A program made the translations under genes and the position numbers. 18,778 bases of DNA from an uncultured Atopostipes sp. (lineage in GTDB: Bacteria; Bacillota; Bacilli; Lactobacillales; Carnobacteriaceae_A). Shown piece by piece: positions 5,921 to 14,741 of the stretch. Each line of letters opens with the position of its first letter. The stretch's first letter is position 1. Where the stretch lies: assembly GCA_910588235.1 (NCBI GenBank), contig CAJUOQ010000038.1, positions 1 to 18,778 on the forward strand, read 5' to 3'. The notes under the pieces are model-generated. The model was not told where the DNA came from, did not search any database, and saw only the letters and a list, made by a program, of their open reading frames with translations.

Positions 5921-7882
5921 ATGGCGAATAAAAAACAAGAAGAACTCGCTCGCGATATAATAGAAAATATCGGTGGCGAAGAAAATGTCGATGGGCTACG
6001 TCACTGTATTACACGCTTACGATTTAACTTGAAAGATGAAAGTAAAGCAAATACCGATTACTTAAAGAAACGTGATGGTGTTGTAACGGTTGTTCAAAGT
6101 AGCGGACAATACCAAGTCGTGATTGGTAACGAAGTGGCAGAAGTATATGATGCAATTACTGAAGTATCAGGAATAGGAGATGGAAGCTCTTCAGGAGGAT
6201 CAAATAATAACGAACATGATGACCGAAATGTAATAGATAAATTTATTGATTTTATTTCAGGAGTATTCCAACCATTCTTAATGGCCCTTGCTGCTACAGG
6301 AATGATTAAAGGTGTTGTCGCTCTTTTAGGTACGATTGGTGTTGATCCAGAAAATGGATTATATCAAGTATTAAATTTTGCTGGGGATGGATTTTTCCAA
6401 TTTCTACCAATTATGGTAGCGATTACTGCGGCGCGTAATTTTAAAATGAATCAGTTTACCGCTTTAGCGATTGCAACTGCATTCTTACATCCCTCTTTGA
6501 GCGAATTAGCCAATGGGGAAGTTTTATATACATTATTTGAAGGTACGGCATTTGCTTCACCAATTTACTCAACTTTTTTAGGAATTCCTATTATTTTACC
6601 GGCAGCAGGTAATTATTATTCTGCTATTATTCCTATTATTTTAGCGGTATGGCTTGGATCTTATGTTGAAGCTTGGATGAAAAAAATTATACCTAGTGTT
6701 GTTAGATCCTTCTTAACGCCATTCTTTACAGTTATTATCACGGTGCCTATCGCATTAATAGTTATTGGTCCAGTAGCTTCATGGGGAGCAGACCTCATTG
6801 GAGTAATATTTACAAGTCTTCTTGATTTTAGTCCTTTAATTTTTGGAGCACTTTTAGCTGCTTCGTGGCAACTACTAGTGATTTTCGGATTACATTGGGG
6901 AATAATACCTATAACATATGTATTATTAGCTGAACAAGGAATTAACCCAATGGGCCCACCAATGATGGCTTCTACTTTTGGTGTGCTAGGAGTTGTACTT
7001 GCACTAGTCATTAAATCAAAGGAAAAACAAATTAAAGATATTGGAATTCCAGGAATTATTTCTTTAATATTTGGGATTTCGGAGCCAGTCATTTATGGTT
7101 TAATGCTTCCGATGAAAAAGTCATTTATGTATGCAATTATCGGTAATATTGTAGGTGGAGCTTATTTAGGAATGATGAATGTTGTTGCTCATAGAACCGG
7201 TGGATTAGGAGTGTTTTCTATATTCAACACTATTGATCCAAATGGGGAATTAACAATGAACTTTTGGAATGTAATTATCGGATTTGGTATTTCGATTCTT
7301 GTAGGTTTTGCCTTACAAATGATTTTTCCTGTTCCGAATTTAGAAGAAGAGACAACAGAGGCTACACCTGAAGAAGATAAAAATGGAGAAAGCGTTGCTA
7401 CTAGTGAAGAAATTCAAGAAAGTGCGAAACAAGACATTATTGCAAGTCCAGTAACTGGTGAAATTATCACACAAGAAGACATTGAGGATCAGGTATTCGC
7501 AAGTGGAGCTATGGGCAAAGCCCTTGCAATTAACCCAACAGAAGGAGTCATCTATGCACCAGCGAATGCAACTGTCACGACAATCTTTCCCACAGGACAT
7601 GCGGTTGGTTTAACAACAGAAGAAGGTACAGAAATTTTAATTCATATTGGACTAGATACTGTTGAGCTTGATGGTGAAGGCTACGAAAAACTGGTTGAAG
7701 CGGATGATAAAGTAGAAGCTGGGCAAGAGTTAATTCGTTTTGATATCGATTTAATTAATGAACGCGGTTTCTCAGTTCAGACGCCTATTGTTGTTACAAA
7801 TACAAATGAGTTTGAAGATGTCTTGTTTACAGATGAAGCAGCTGTTGAACGAGGAGATTATTTATTAACTTCTGTAAGATAA
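5921..7882 (+). CDS. bglP: Beta-glucoside-specific PTS permease EIIBCA
   Basis: This 653-residue membrane permease imports aryl-beta-glucosides such as salicin and arbutin and phosphorylates them on entry. The EIIB domain comes first, with the phosphorylated cysteine at 29 in GLRHCITRLRF. The EIIC membrane domain follows (about 105-475), with the hallmark GISEP (385-389). After an acidic, Glu/Thr-rich linker (about 470-505) comes the EIIA domain, with His560 in PTGHAVG and the phospho-acceptor His575 in LIHIGLDTV. All three phosphotransfer residues are present, so it needs only the general proteins EI and HPr. The order B-C-A is typical of the BglP/BglF group. TAGGAG precedes the ATG. It probably also phosphorylates and inactivates LicT when substrate is absent (family knowledge). 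Exact sugar unknown. Confidence 0.95.
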   Translation: MANKKQEELARDIIENIGGEENVDGLRHCITRLRFNLKDESKANTDYLKKRDGVVTVVQSSGQYQVVIGNEVAEVYDAITEVSGIGDGSSSGGSNNNEHDDRNVIDKFIDFISGVFQPFLMALAATGMIKGVVALLGTIGVDPENGLYQVLNFAGDGFFQFLPIMVAITAARNFKMNQFTALAIATAFLHPSLSELANGEVLYTLFEGTAFASPIYSTFLGIPIILPAAGNYYSAIIPIILAVWLGSYVEAWMKKIIPSVVRSFLTPFFTVIITVPIALIVIGPVASWGADLIGVIFTSLLDFSPLIFGALLAASWQLLVIFGLHWGIIPITYVLLAEQGINPMGPPMMASTFGVLGVVLALVIKSKEKQIKDIGIPGIISLIFGISEPVIYGLMLPMKKSFMYAIIGNIVGGAYLGMMNVVAHRTGGLGVFSIFNTIDPNGELTMNFWNVIIGFGISILVGFALQMIFPVPNLEEETTEATPEEDKNGESVATSEEIQESAKQDIIASPVTGEIITQEDIEDQVFASGAMGKALAINPTEGVIYAPANATVTTIFPTGHAVGLTTEEGTEILIHIGLDTVELDGEGYEKLVEADDKVEAGQELIRFDIDLINERGFSVQTPIVVTNTNEFEDVLFTDEAAVERGDYLLTSVR

Positions 7883-7952
7883 ATAATGAAAATTGGTGTT
7901 TAAATTTAGTTTTGTTAAACTGTTATAGTAAGAAAAAATGAGGAGGAATAAA

Positions 7953-9374
7953 ATGGGTTTTCCAAAAGGTTTCTTATGGGGTGGCGCGACAGCCGCTAAC
8001 CAATATGAAGGGGCTTATAATGTTGATGGTAAGGGATTAAGTGTGCAAGATGTTATGCCAAATGGCTTGCAAACTCCACCAACTGAAGAACCAACCGAGG
8101 ATAACTTAAAATTAAAAGGTATCAACTTCTATGAAAATTATAAAGAAGACATTAAATTATTCGCAGAGATGGGGTTCAAAGTTTATCGAACGTCAATCGC
8201 CTGGTCACGTATTTTCCCAAATGGGGACGATGCTGAACCAAATGAAGAAGGCTTACAATTTTATGATGATGTTTTTGATGAACTGACAAAATATGATATT
8301 GAACCTTTGGTGACATTATCTCATTATGAACCGCCACTAAATTTAGCACGTAATTATGATGGTTGGACAGATCGTCGTTTGATCGATTTCTTTAACCGCT
8401 ATGTACGAACAGTCTTTGAGCGTTATCAAGACAAAGTAAAATACTGGCTAACATTTAATGAAGTCAATTCAATTATTGGTGCACCAGCAAATGGTGCGAT
8501 CTTTAAATCGAAAGAAGAGCTTACGACAGAAGAATTATGGCAAGCTGCTCATAATCAATTGGTTGCTTCTGCCTCTGCCACGAAAATCGCTCATGAAATC
8601 AATCCAGATTTAGAAGTAGGCTGTATGGTCATCTCAATGCCTGCCTACCCAATGACACCAGATCCAGAAGATATGCTGGCTGTTCGTCAATTTGAAAATC
8701 AGAACTATGCTTTTACAGATATTCACGTTCGTGGAGAGTACCCAGGCTATCTCAAACGCTATTTAAAAGAAAATAATGTTGAGATTGAATTTGAAGAAGG
8801 AGATGCTGAGTTACTGAAAGAACATACCGTTGACTTCATCTCATTCTCTTACTACATGAGTACTGCAATGGCCCATAATCCAGAGGTCTATGAAGGTAGC
8901 GAAGGAAATATTATGGGTGGAATCAGTAACCCCACCCTAGAAAGTTCAGAATGGGGTTGGCAAATTGATCCAGTGGGTCTTCGTCTCGTTTTAAATGATT
9001 TCTGGGATAGATACCAACTACCACTCTTCATCGTCGAAAATGGTCTGGGTGCTAAAGACGAGCTCATCCAAGACGAAGAGGGTAATTATACGGTTGAAGA
9101 TGATTACCGAATTGACTATCTAAAGAAACACTTGCAACAAGTTGGTGAAGCCATTGAGGATGGCGTGGAGGTCATGGGTTATACATCTTGGGCGCCAATT
9201 GATTTAGTTTCAATGTCAACTGCTCAAATGAGTAAGCGTTACGGTTATATTTATGTGGACCGTGAAGATGACGGTAGTGGCTCGATGGAACGCTACAAGA
9301 AAAAATCATTCGATTGGTACAAAGAGGTTATTGAAACCAATGGCCAAGTACTGTACGAAGACTATTCTAAATAA
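7953..9374 (+). CDS. bglA: 6-phospho-beta-glucosidase, GH1 (first tandem copy)
   Basis: This cytoplasmic GH1 enzyme of 473 residues should hydrolyse the phosphorylated beta-glucosides delivered by BglP to glucose 6-phosphate and the aglycone. The general acid/base is Glu170 in TFNEVN and the nucleophile is Glu362 in IVENG. Ser422, Lys428 and Tyr430 (S-x5-K-x-Y) form the phosphate-recognition signature of 6-phospho enzymes. The start is the ATG at 7953, six bases after AGGAGG; the ATG at 7938 overlaps that ribosome site and would add only MRRNK. Compared with the second copy, the aglycone-side segment reads HYEPPLNLARNYDGW instead of HFDMPIHLIKEYGGW, so substrate range may differ. It follows bglP by 70 nt with no strong terminator between. 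Confidence 0.93.
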   Translation: MGFPKGFLWGGATAANQYEGAYNVDGKGLSVQDVMPNGLQTPPTEEPTEDNLKLKGINFYENYKEDIKLFAEMGFKVYRTSIAWSRIFPNGDDAEPNEEGLQFYDDVFDELTKYDIEPLVTLSHYEPPLNLARNYDGWTDRRLIDFFNRYVRTVFERYQDKVKYWLTFNEVNSIIGAPANGAIFKSKEELTTEELWQAAHNQLVASASATKIAHEINPDLEVGCMVISMPAYPMTPDPEDMLAVRQFENQNYAFTDIHVRGEYPGYLKRYLKENNVEIEFEEGDAELLKEHTVDFISFSYYMSTAMAHNPEVYEGSEGNIMGGISNPTLESSEWGWQIDPVGLRLVLNDFWDRYQLPLFIVENGLGAKDELIQDEEGNYTVEDDYRIDYLKKHLQQVGEAIEDGVEVMGYTSWAPIDLVSMSTAQMSKRYGYIYVDREDDGSGSMERYKKKSFDWYKEVIETNGQVLYEDYSK

Positions 9375-9393
9375 TACTAACAGGAGGAATAAA

Positions 9394-10836
9394 ATGAGTT
9401 TTCCAAAAGACTTTTTATGGGGTGGCGCGACTGCCGCTAATCAATACGAGGGTGGCTATAACGAAGGAGGACGCGGACTCGCAAACGTTGATGTTGTTCC
9501 GCATGGTGAGGATCGCTATCCAATTATCACTGGACAAATGAAACATTTGGACTTTGATGAAGATCATTATTACCCTGCTAAAGTAGGTGTTGATTTTTAC
9601 CACCGTTATAAAGAAGATATTGCATTACTTGGTGAGATGGGCTTCAAAACTTTCCGTATTTCAATTGCTTGGACAAGAATTTTTCCAAATGGAGACGAAA
9701 GCGAGCCAAATGAAGAAGGGTTACAGTTTTACGAAGATGTTTTCAAAGAAATGCATAAGCATGGAATTGAACCCCTTGTAACTATTACTCACTTTGACAT
9801 GCCGATTCATTTAATTAAAGAATATGGAGGCTGGCGTAATCGTAAGGTTGTTGACTTTTACGAAAACTTAGTCCGCACTTTATTTACCCGTTATAAAGGT
9901 TTAGTAAAATATTGGATTACTTTTAACGAGATTAATATGATTTTACATGCACCATTTATGGGAGCCGGTCTTGTTTTTGAAGAAGGAGAAAACGAAGAAG
10001 AAGTAAAATATATTGCAGCCCATCATGAATTAGTAGCGAGTGCTTTAGCTACAAAAATTGCTAAAGAAATTGATCCTGAAAATCAAATCGGTTGTATGAT
10101 AGCTGCGGGTCAATATTATCCACAAAGTCCAGATCCTAAAGATGTACGTGCAGCCCAAATTGAGAACCAAGGAAACTATTTCTTTGTTGATGTTCAATCC
10201 CGTGGAGAATATCCAAATTACGCACTAAAAGATTTGGAACGCAAAGGAATCAAGATTCCGTTTGAAGAAGGAGATAAAGAATTACTAAAAGAAAATACTG
10301 TAGATTACATTTCATTTTCTTATTACTCTTCTCGTGTGGCCGCACATCCGGATAATATTGAAGGAGAACTTACTGCAGGCAACATTTTCGAGTCATTGAA
10401 GAACCCATACTTAAAAGAAAGTGAATGGGGTTGGCAAATTGATCCATTAGGTTTCCGTATTACTATGAATGAATTATATGATCGTTACCAAAAACCGCTA
10501 TTTGTCGTTGAAAACGGACTAGGTGCCAAGGATGAATTCAACGAGAACGGCGAAATCATTGATGACTACCGCATTGAGTATTTACAAGAACATATCCAAG
10601 CAATGAAAGATGCGATTGAATTAGATGGTATCGAAATGCTAGGATACACCACTTGGGGAGCGATTGATTTAGTATCCGCAAGTACAGGAGAAATGGCAAA
10701 ACGTTATGGTTTTGTTTATGTCGACCGTGATAATGAAGGTAACGGTACACTTGACCGTTCGAAGAAAAAATCATTTGATTGGTATAAAAAAGTCATCGAA
10801 ACCAATGGTGAAGATTTAAGCAATACAAAAGGTTAA
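9394..10836 (+). CDS. bglA: 6-phospho-beta-glucosidase, GH1 (second tandem copy)
   Basis: A paralogue of the preceding gene, 480 residues, with the same expected reaction. The acid/base is Glu179 (TFNEIN), the nucleophile Glu373 (VVENG), and the phosphate site Ser430, Lys436, Tyr438. The start is the ATG at 9394, six bases after AGGAGG; the ribosome-binding stretch AGGAGGAATAAAATG is identical to that of the first copy. A longer open frame reaches back into the upstream gene from 9253, but that part is only an overlap. The gap to the first copy is 19 nt. The N-terminal region carries an insertion (around residues 38-65, rich in Asp and His) that the first copy lacks. The two proteins are clearly similar but far from identical, so the duplication is not recent or one copy was acquired. 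Last gene of the operon. Confidence 0.93.
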   Translation: MSFPKDFLWGGATAANQYEGGYNEGGRGLANVDVVPHGEDRYPIITGQMKHLDFDEDHYYPAKVGVDFYHRYKEDIALLGEMGFKTFRISIAWTRIFPNGDESEPNEEGLQFYEDVFKEMHKHGIEPLVTITHFDMPIHLIKEYGGWRNRKVVDFYENLVRTLFTRYKGLVKYWITFNEINMILHAPFMGAGLVFEEGENEEEVKYIAAHHELVASALATKIAKEIDPENQIGCMIAAGQYYPQSPDPKDVRAAQIENQGNYFFVDVQSRGEYPNYALKDLERKGIKIPFEEGDKELLKENTVDYISFSYYSSRVAAHPDNIEGELTAGNIFESLKNPYLKESEWGWQIDPLGFRITMNELYDRYQKPLFVVENGLGAKDEFNENGEIIDDYRIEYLQEHIQAMKDAIELDGIEMLGYTTWGAIDLVSASTGEMAKRYGFVYVDRDNEGNGTLDRSKKKSFDWYKKVIETNGEDLSNTKG

Positions 10837-10859
10837 AAAATGAATAGTAATAAACTAAT

Positions 10860-10888
10860 CGAGAAGCCTATTGTGGTTTCTCGTTTTT
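10860..10888 (+). terminator. Terminator of the bgl operon
   Basis: CGAGAAGCC (10860-10868) pairs with GGTTTCTCG (10875-10883) around a 6-nt loop, followed by five T. It lies 24 nt after the second bglA stop codon. Confidence 0.88.
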
Positions 10889-11053
10889 CATTCTCAAGTT
10901 AGTGATATTAAAAACTTTTTCAAACCAGCTTTAGAGTATGACAATTATAATGAAATAAATTACGAGCTTAAAGAAATAGGAATTAGATTATCGAAGTATC
11001 TTCATTTGAATGAGACTTATGAATTCGATAATTTTAAAATATTATTGTTTTAA
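10871..11053 (+). other. Short open frame of 60 codons, possibly a gene remnant
   Basis: An open frame begins inside the bgl terminator and has no ribosome site at its nominal start, so it is unlikely to be expressed as it stands. From about codon 11 the translation has ordinary protein composition (for example SDIKNFFKPALEYDNY and RLSKYLHLNETYEF). It might be the tail of a lost gene. I do not recognise a family. Confidence 0.2.
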
Positions 11054-11064
11054 AAGCGGTTTCT
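11050..11064. promoter_or_regulatory. Weak candidate cre site upstream of the SDR gene
   Basis: TTAAAAGCGGTTTCT matches the cre consensus at 13 of 15 positions (mismatches at G3 and the final A). It lies about 55 nt before the SDR start. If real, the dehydrogenase would be under CcpA like the bgl operon. AT-rich DNA gives such matches by chance fairly often. Confidence 0.28.
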
Positions 11065-11116
11065 TGTTAAAATTAATATTGTTATTTAAATCACAAAAAT
11101 ATGGGAGGAAATAATA

Positions 11117-11884
11117 TTGAGTAAATTGAAAAATAAGATTGCAATCATTACGGGTGCTGCATCTGGTATGGGTAAAGCGACTGCAGAAATCTATGCCAAA
11201 GAAGGAGCAAAACTTATTTTAGCTGACTTTAATGAAGAAGGTGTAAAAGAATTATCAAATACATTAAATAGTAAAGGTCATGAAACATTGGCCCTTACAG
11301 TAGATGTCTCTGATAAAGAGGATGTCGAAAATATGATTGATACAGCGGTTACAGAATTCGGAACATTGGATATACTAGTAAATAATGCTGGAATCATGGA
11401 TAGCTTCGAACCAGTCGGCGAAATTACAGACGAAAAATGGGACAGAATTTTTGATGTGAATACAAAAGGTGTCATGCGTGCTATGCGTAGAGCGGTTAAT
11501 TATTGGTTAGATAATGATAAAGCCGGTAATATTATCAATACGATTTCGACCGGTGGTTTAAATGGCGCCCATGCCGGAGTCGCTTATGGGGCATCTAAAC
11601 ATGCGGTTGTTGCTTTGACGAAAAATACTGCCTTCATGTATGCGGAAGACAATATTCGTGTAAACGGAATTGCACCGGGTGCTGTCGATACAAATATCGG
11701 ATCAACGATCAAAAATGCGAGCGAAAAAGGTGTGGCTCGTACAGGTATTACACAAGCGGTGAGTCCAAGACTTGGAAAATCAGAAGATATTGCAAATGTT
11801 GCGTTATTTTTAGGTTCTGATGAATCCGATTTTGTGAATGGGACAATCGTTGTTGCAGATGGTGGTTGGACAGCAGGGTTCTAA
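11117..11884 (+). CDS. Short-chain dehydrogenase/reductase (SDR), substrate unknown
   Basis: A classical NAD(P)-dependent SDR of 255 residues, probably cytoplasmic. The nucleotide-binding motif is TGAASGMG (near residues 12-19), followed by VNNAG. The catalytic set is Ser144, Tyr157 and Lys161 (YGASK), and the family ending VADGGWTAGF is present. Asp at the end of the second strand (LILADFNEEG) suggests a preference for NAD over NADP; that is inference. The start is a TTG at 11117, six bases after GGGAGGAA; no in-frame ATG lies nearby upstream. It is separated from the bgl operon by a terminator and has its own terminator, so it is probably its own unit. Automatic naming would likely be glucose 1-dehydrogenase or 3-oxoacyl-ACP reductase, neither of which can be decided here. 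Confidence 0.88.
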   Translation: MSKLKNKIAIITGAASGMGKATAEIYAKEGAKLILADFNEEGVKELSNTLNSKGHETLALTVDVSDKEDVENMIDTAVTEFGTLDILVNNAGIMDSFEPVGEITDEKWDRIFDVNTKGVMRAMRRAVNYWLDNDKAGNIINTISTGGLNGAHAGVAYGASKHAVVALTKNTAFMYAEDNIRVNGIAPGAVDTNIGSTIKNASEKGVARTGITQAVSPRLGKSEDIANVALFLGSDESDFVNGTIVVADGGWTAGF

Positions 11885-11903
11885 AATAAAAAGCATAATT
11901 GTA

Positions 11904-11932
11904 AAAAAACCGGACCTCGCGTCCGGTTTTTT
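11904..11932. terminator. Strong bidirectional terminator after the SDR gene
   Basis: A perfect 12-bp stem, six A-T pairs then CCGGAC/GTCCGG, closes the 5-nt loop CTCGC, with A-run and T-run on the two sides. It works in either orientation by sequence. Confidence 0.93.
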
Positions 11933-12539
11933 AGTCCTCAATAATATCTGTGTTATCGATGAGACTAGTAGAAATTTTCCAATTTTCACATAAATAATTC
12001 ACGCGACAACTGAAATACAGTTGTTTGGTAATTCGTCAAGTAGTCAGAAATGAAGAATTACTTTTAGAAGGAATACCAAAGATCCGAAATCAAAAACAAA
12101 TCTACAAAGTTTTTCATATAGGGTACGAGAGAATTATAGGAAGCCTCCTAGTTACGTCGTTGAGACTTAATTATAGAGATTCACTGGCTTTTTTATTTGC
12201 AAACATAGAAATAGTAGCAATGAATTTGAATTGATTCATTAACATCATAAATTATAGAATCATTTATTTTCCTAGATGAATTTTATCATTCAAGATTAAA
12301 AAAAGATTCTAATCGTATTAGACATATTTTTTATAATGAAGGCGCTTATTTTGCGTGTAGAATAGTTTTCAATTAAAGTTATTCTAGCGAAAAAATTTTA
12401 GTATTGTGCATATTTATTCTACCTTTCTTCAAGAAAGCTGGTGATTGTTTCAACTGAAAAATTACACTTTTTATTTTTACAAATCACAGATGAGTGGATG
12501 AAGCCGACTGAATTGTTATGAAAAGAAAGGATAAATCAC
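11933..12539. other. Gene-poor 0.6-kb region before the catalase gene
   Basis: I find no convincing gene here. A 69-codon frame at 12025-12234 starts with TTG, lacks a ribosome site and resembles no family I know. Visible structure: a perfect inverted repeat TCTAAT-CGT-ATTAGA (12308-12322), a TATAAT (12332-12337) 9 bp further on without a good -35 box, a cre-like ATGAAGGCGCTTATT (12336-12350, three mismatches), and a perfect 7-1-7 palindrome CTTTCTT-C-AAGAAAG (12423-12437). The catalase promoter and any operator should lie here. Confidence 0.45.
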
Positions 12540-14600
12540 ATGGACAAGAAAAAGGACGCACAACGGTCAGAGGACGATAAAAAGAAACAGATAGATCAAC
12601 ATCACAGAAAAAATACAGGCTCTGATAAAAAAATGACGAGTGATACGGGTTTTAAAGTTTCTAATGATCGCTGGAGTCTGCGAGCAGGAAAGCGAGGGCC
12701 TTTACTCTCACAAGACATTCATTTTTACAGAAAACAATCTCGCTTTAATCGAGAACGTATTCCTGAAAAAGTAGTGCATGCTAGAGGGTTTGGAGTATAT
12801 GGTGATTTTGAACTTACTAAATCTATGAAAGAGTATACAGTCGCAGATTTTTTACAAGAACCCGGCACAGTAACACCAGTGTTCAATCGATTTTCTAATT
12901 TTATTGGAAACAAAGGGTCAAAAGACACAGCGGTAGATATACGAGGATTTGCGACAAAATTCTATACTAAAGAAGGAAATTACGATATGTTGGCTCTACA
13001 ATTTCCGGTCTTTATTATTTCAGACGCGATTAAGTTTATGGATGTTACTCACGCTGTTAAACCTAATCAAACAACGCATATACCGCAAGCGACAGTCGCT
13101 CATGATCACTTTTGGGACTATGTGGCTAATAACCAAGAATCAGCGCATATGGTGATGTGGCTGATGTCGCAACGAGGGCGCCCAAGAAGCTGGCGGATGA
13201 TGGAAGGCTATCCGATCAATACGTTTCGTTTTATAAATAAAGAAGGAAAACCTACTTTTGTTCGTTTTGTCTGGAAACCAAAATTAGGTGTGCATTCATT
13301 ATTAATGGAAGAGGCAAATATTATTGGAGGAGTCGATCCAGATTTTCACCGTCGAGATATTATTGAAGCGATTGAAAAAGGAGCTTATCCTGAGTATGAC
13401 TTAGGAGTCCAGTTAATTCCAGAAGAAGATGAATTTAAGTACGATTTTGATGTACTTGATTCGACAAAATTATGGCCAGAAGAAGTAGTGCCGGTTGAAA
13501 TCATTGGAAAGCTAACGTTAAATCGTTTAGTTGATAACTTTTTTGCAGAAGAAGAACAATCTTCCTTTGATCCGTCTACGTTGATCCCAGGGATTGATTT
13601 TACAAATGATCCTGTTTTACAAGGACGGGCTTTTGCTTACCGTGATACAGATTATTATCGATTAGGAACAGGGAACATTAATGAAATTCCTGTAAATAAA
13701 CCAATTTCTGAAGTAAACACAAACTTTAGAGACAGTTATTCACGCTATCCCATTGATGAAGATGATGTGACATATCATGAAAATTCATTAGCGAATAATA
13801 CACCTGCAGAAGCGTCGCCAGAGGAAGGCGGTTTTACACATTTTCCGGAAAAAGTAGAAGGCTATTTAACGCGGGAAGCGCCCAGTGAATCCTTCCTTGA
13901 CTACTTTTCTCAGGCGAGACTTTACTGGAATAGTTTGGCATCATTTGAAAGAAAAGACTTAATCGATACGTTTACCTATCACCTACAATATGTAAAAGAT
14001 CAGTCAGTTAGAGAACAGAACGTTAAGATGTGGGCGAATGTAGATAATGACTTTGCAAATGAGCTTGCAGATCGATTAGGTGTAGACCGTCCTAAAAATT
14101 CTCAAGTAGAAGAAACAAGAAATTCCCCTGCACTTAGTATGGCAAATACGGCATTCTCTGCTTCTACTCAAAAAGTAGGGGTGCTCATTGGTGATGATTT
14201 TGACGGTGAAGAAGTTAATCAAGTTTTAGAAAAGCTGAAAGAACAAGGAGCTTTTGTGCATATTGTCAGTGAGAACTTAGGAACTCTTACTGGTCAGGAT
14301 GGAACTGAGTTACAAGTACAAGAGACTTTTAAAACCAAGCATCCAGTTTTATACGATGCTCTTTATATTGTTGGAGGAGAAGCGAAAGACCAAGAAAAAT
14401 TCAATCAATACCTGATGGAATTTTATTATGATACCTATAAATTCTTTAAGCCGATAGGGATTACTCAAAATGGCAAAAAATATCTTGAAATTTCTAAAGG
14501 AGAAAATCCGCTAGGTGTTGTGTATGCTGCATCTGCGACTGATTTTCCTGAAGAATTTGTCGAAGCTGTTGCTCAAAAGCGTTTTTGGGACCGAAAATAA
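12540..14600 (+). CDS. katE: Large-subunit catalase (KatE/HPII type) with altered haem pocket
   Basis: At 686 residues this is a clade-2 catalase, which normally splits hydrogen peroxide to water and oxygen using haem. It has the extra C-terminal flavodoxin/DJ-1-like domain from about residue 535 (KVGVLIGDDFDG). The distal His80 (VVHARGFG), Arg117 and Ser119 (RFS), and the proximal Arg363-x3-Tyr367 (RAFAY) are present. Numbering runs five ahead of human catalase up to the pocket. The segment that normally reads DLVGNNxPVF here reads DMLALQFPVF, so the distal Asn (human Asn148) is Leu153 and the next Asn is Gln154. Human Arg72, a haem-propionate contact, is Lys77; the channel valine (human Val116) is Phe121. 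Activity may be reduced or changed. AAAGGAT precedes the ATG. It stands alone between two strong terminators. Lactobacillales generally cannot make haem, so imported haem would be needed. Confidence 0.9.
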   Translation: MDKKKDAQRSEDDKKKQIDQHHRKNTGSDKKMTSDTGFKVSNDRWSLRAGKRGPLLSQDIHFYRKQSRFNRERIPEKVVHARGFGVYGDFELTKSMKEYTVADFLQEPGTVTPVFNRFSNFIGNKGSKDTAVDIRGFATKFYTKEGNYDMLALQFPVFIISDAIKFMDVTHAVKPNQTTHIPQATVAHDHFWDYVANNQESAHMVMWLMSQRGRPRSWRMMEGYPINTFRFINKEGKPTFVRFVWKPKLGVHSLLMEEANIIGGVDPDFHRRDIIEAIEKGAYPEYDLGVQLIPEEDEFKYDFDVLDSTKLWPEEVVPVEIIGKLTLNRLVDNFFAEEEQSSFDPSTLIPGIDFTNDPVLQGRAFAYRDTDYYRLGTGNINEIPVNKPISEVNTNFRDSYSRYPIDEDDVTYHENSLANNTPAEASPEEGGFTHFPEKVEGYLTREAPSESFLDYFSQARLYWNSLASFERKDLIDTFTYHLQYVKDQSVREQNVKMWANVDNDFANELADRLGVDRPKNSQVEETRNSPALSMANTAFSASTQKVGVLIGDDFDGEEVNQVLEKLKEQGAFVHIVSENLGTLTGQDGTELQVQETFKTKHPVLYDALYIVGGEAKDQEKFNQYLMEFYYDTYKFFKPIGITQNGKKYLEISKGENPLGVVYAASATDFPEEFVEAVAQKRFWDRK

Positions 14601-14632
14601 GCTTAAGAAATTAGGAATCTAGTTTATATTCA

Positions 14633-14666
14633 AAAAAGAGAGTCTACGAAAACAGACTCTCTTTTT
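14633..14666. terminator. Bidirectional terminator between catalase and the convergent SDR
   Basis: GAGAGTCT (14638-14645) pairs with AGACTCTC (14654-14661) around an 8-nt loop, extended by five A-T pairs. T-runs on both strands let it serve both converging genes. Confidence 0.92.
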
Positions 14667-14741
14667 AATGTTTCATTTTGTATTTTTAATTTTGCTTCAT
14701 TCAGTAAAAAAATCCTTCGATTTAAAAAAATTATTGATTTA

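Noticed and set aside
7908..7921. Small hairpin AGTTT/AAACT between bglP and bglA
   Set aside because: Five weak base pairs; not a terminator, and not a second RAT.
7938..7952. Earlier ATG for the first bglA
   Set aside because: It overlaps the AGGAGG ribosome site that serves the ATG at 7953; the second copy has the same layout without this ATG.
9253..9393. 47-codon extension of the second bglA into the first
   Set aside because: It is an alternate reading of the first gene's 3' end; the ATG at 9394 has a perfect ribosome site and GH1 proteins begin there.
12025..12234. 69-codon frame before the catalase
   Set aside because: TTG start, no ribosome site, no recognisable domain, and it is within AT-rich noncoding sequence.
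12241..12270. PerR box ahead of the catalase
   Set aside because: The best stretch (TTATAGAATCATTTA) departs from the PerR consensus at too many positions.
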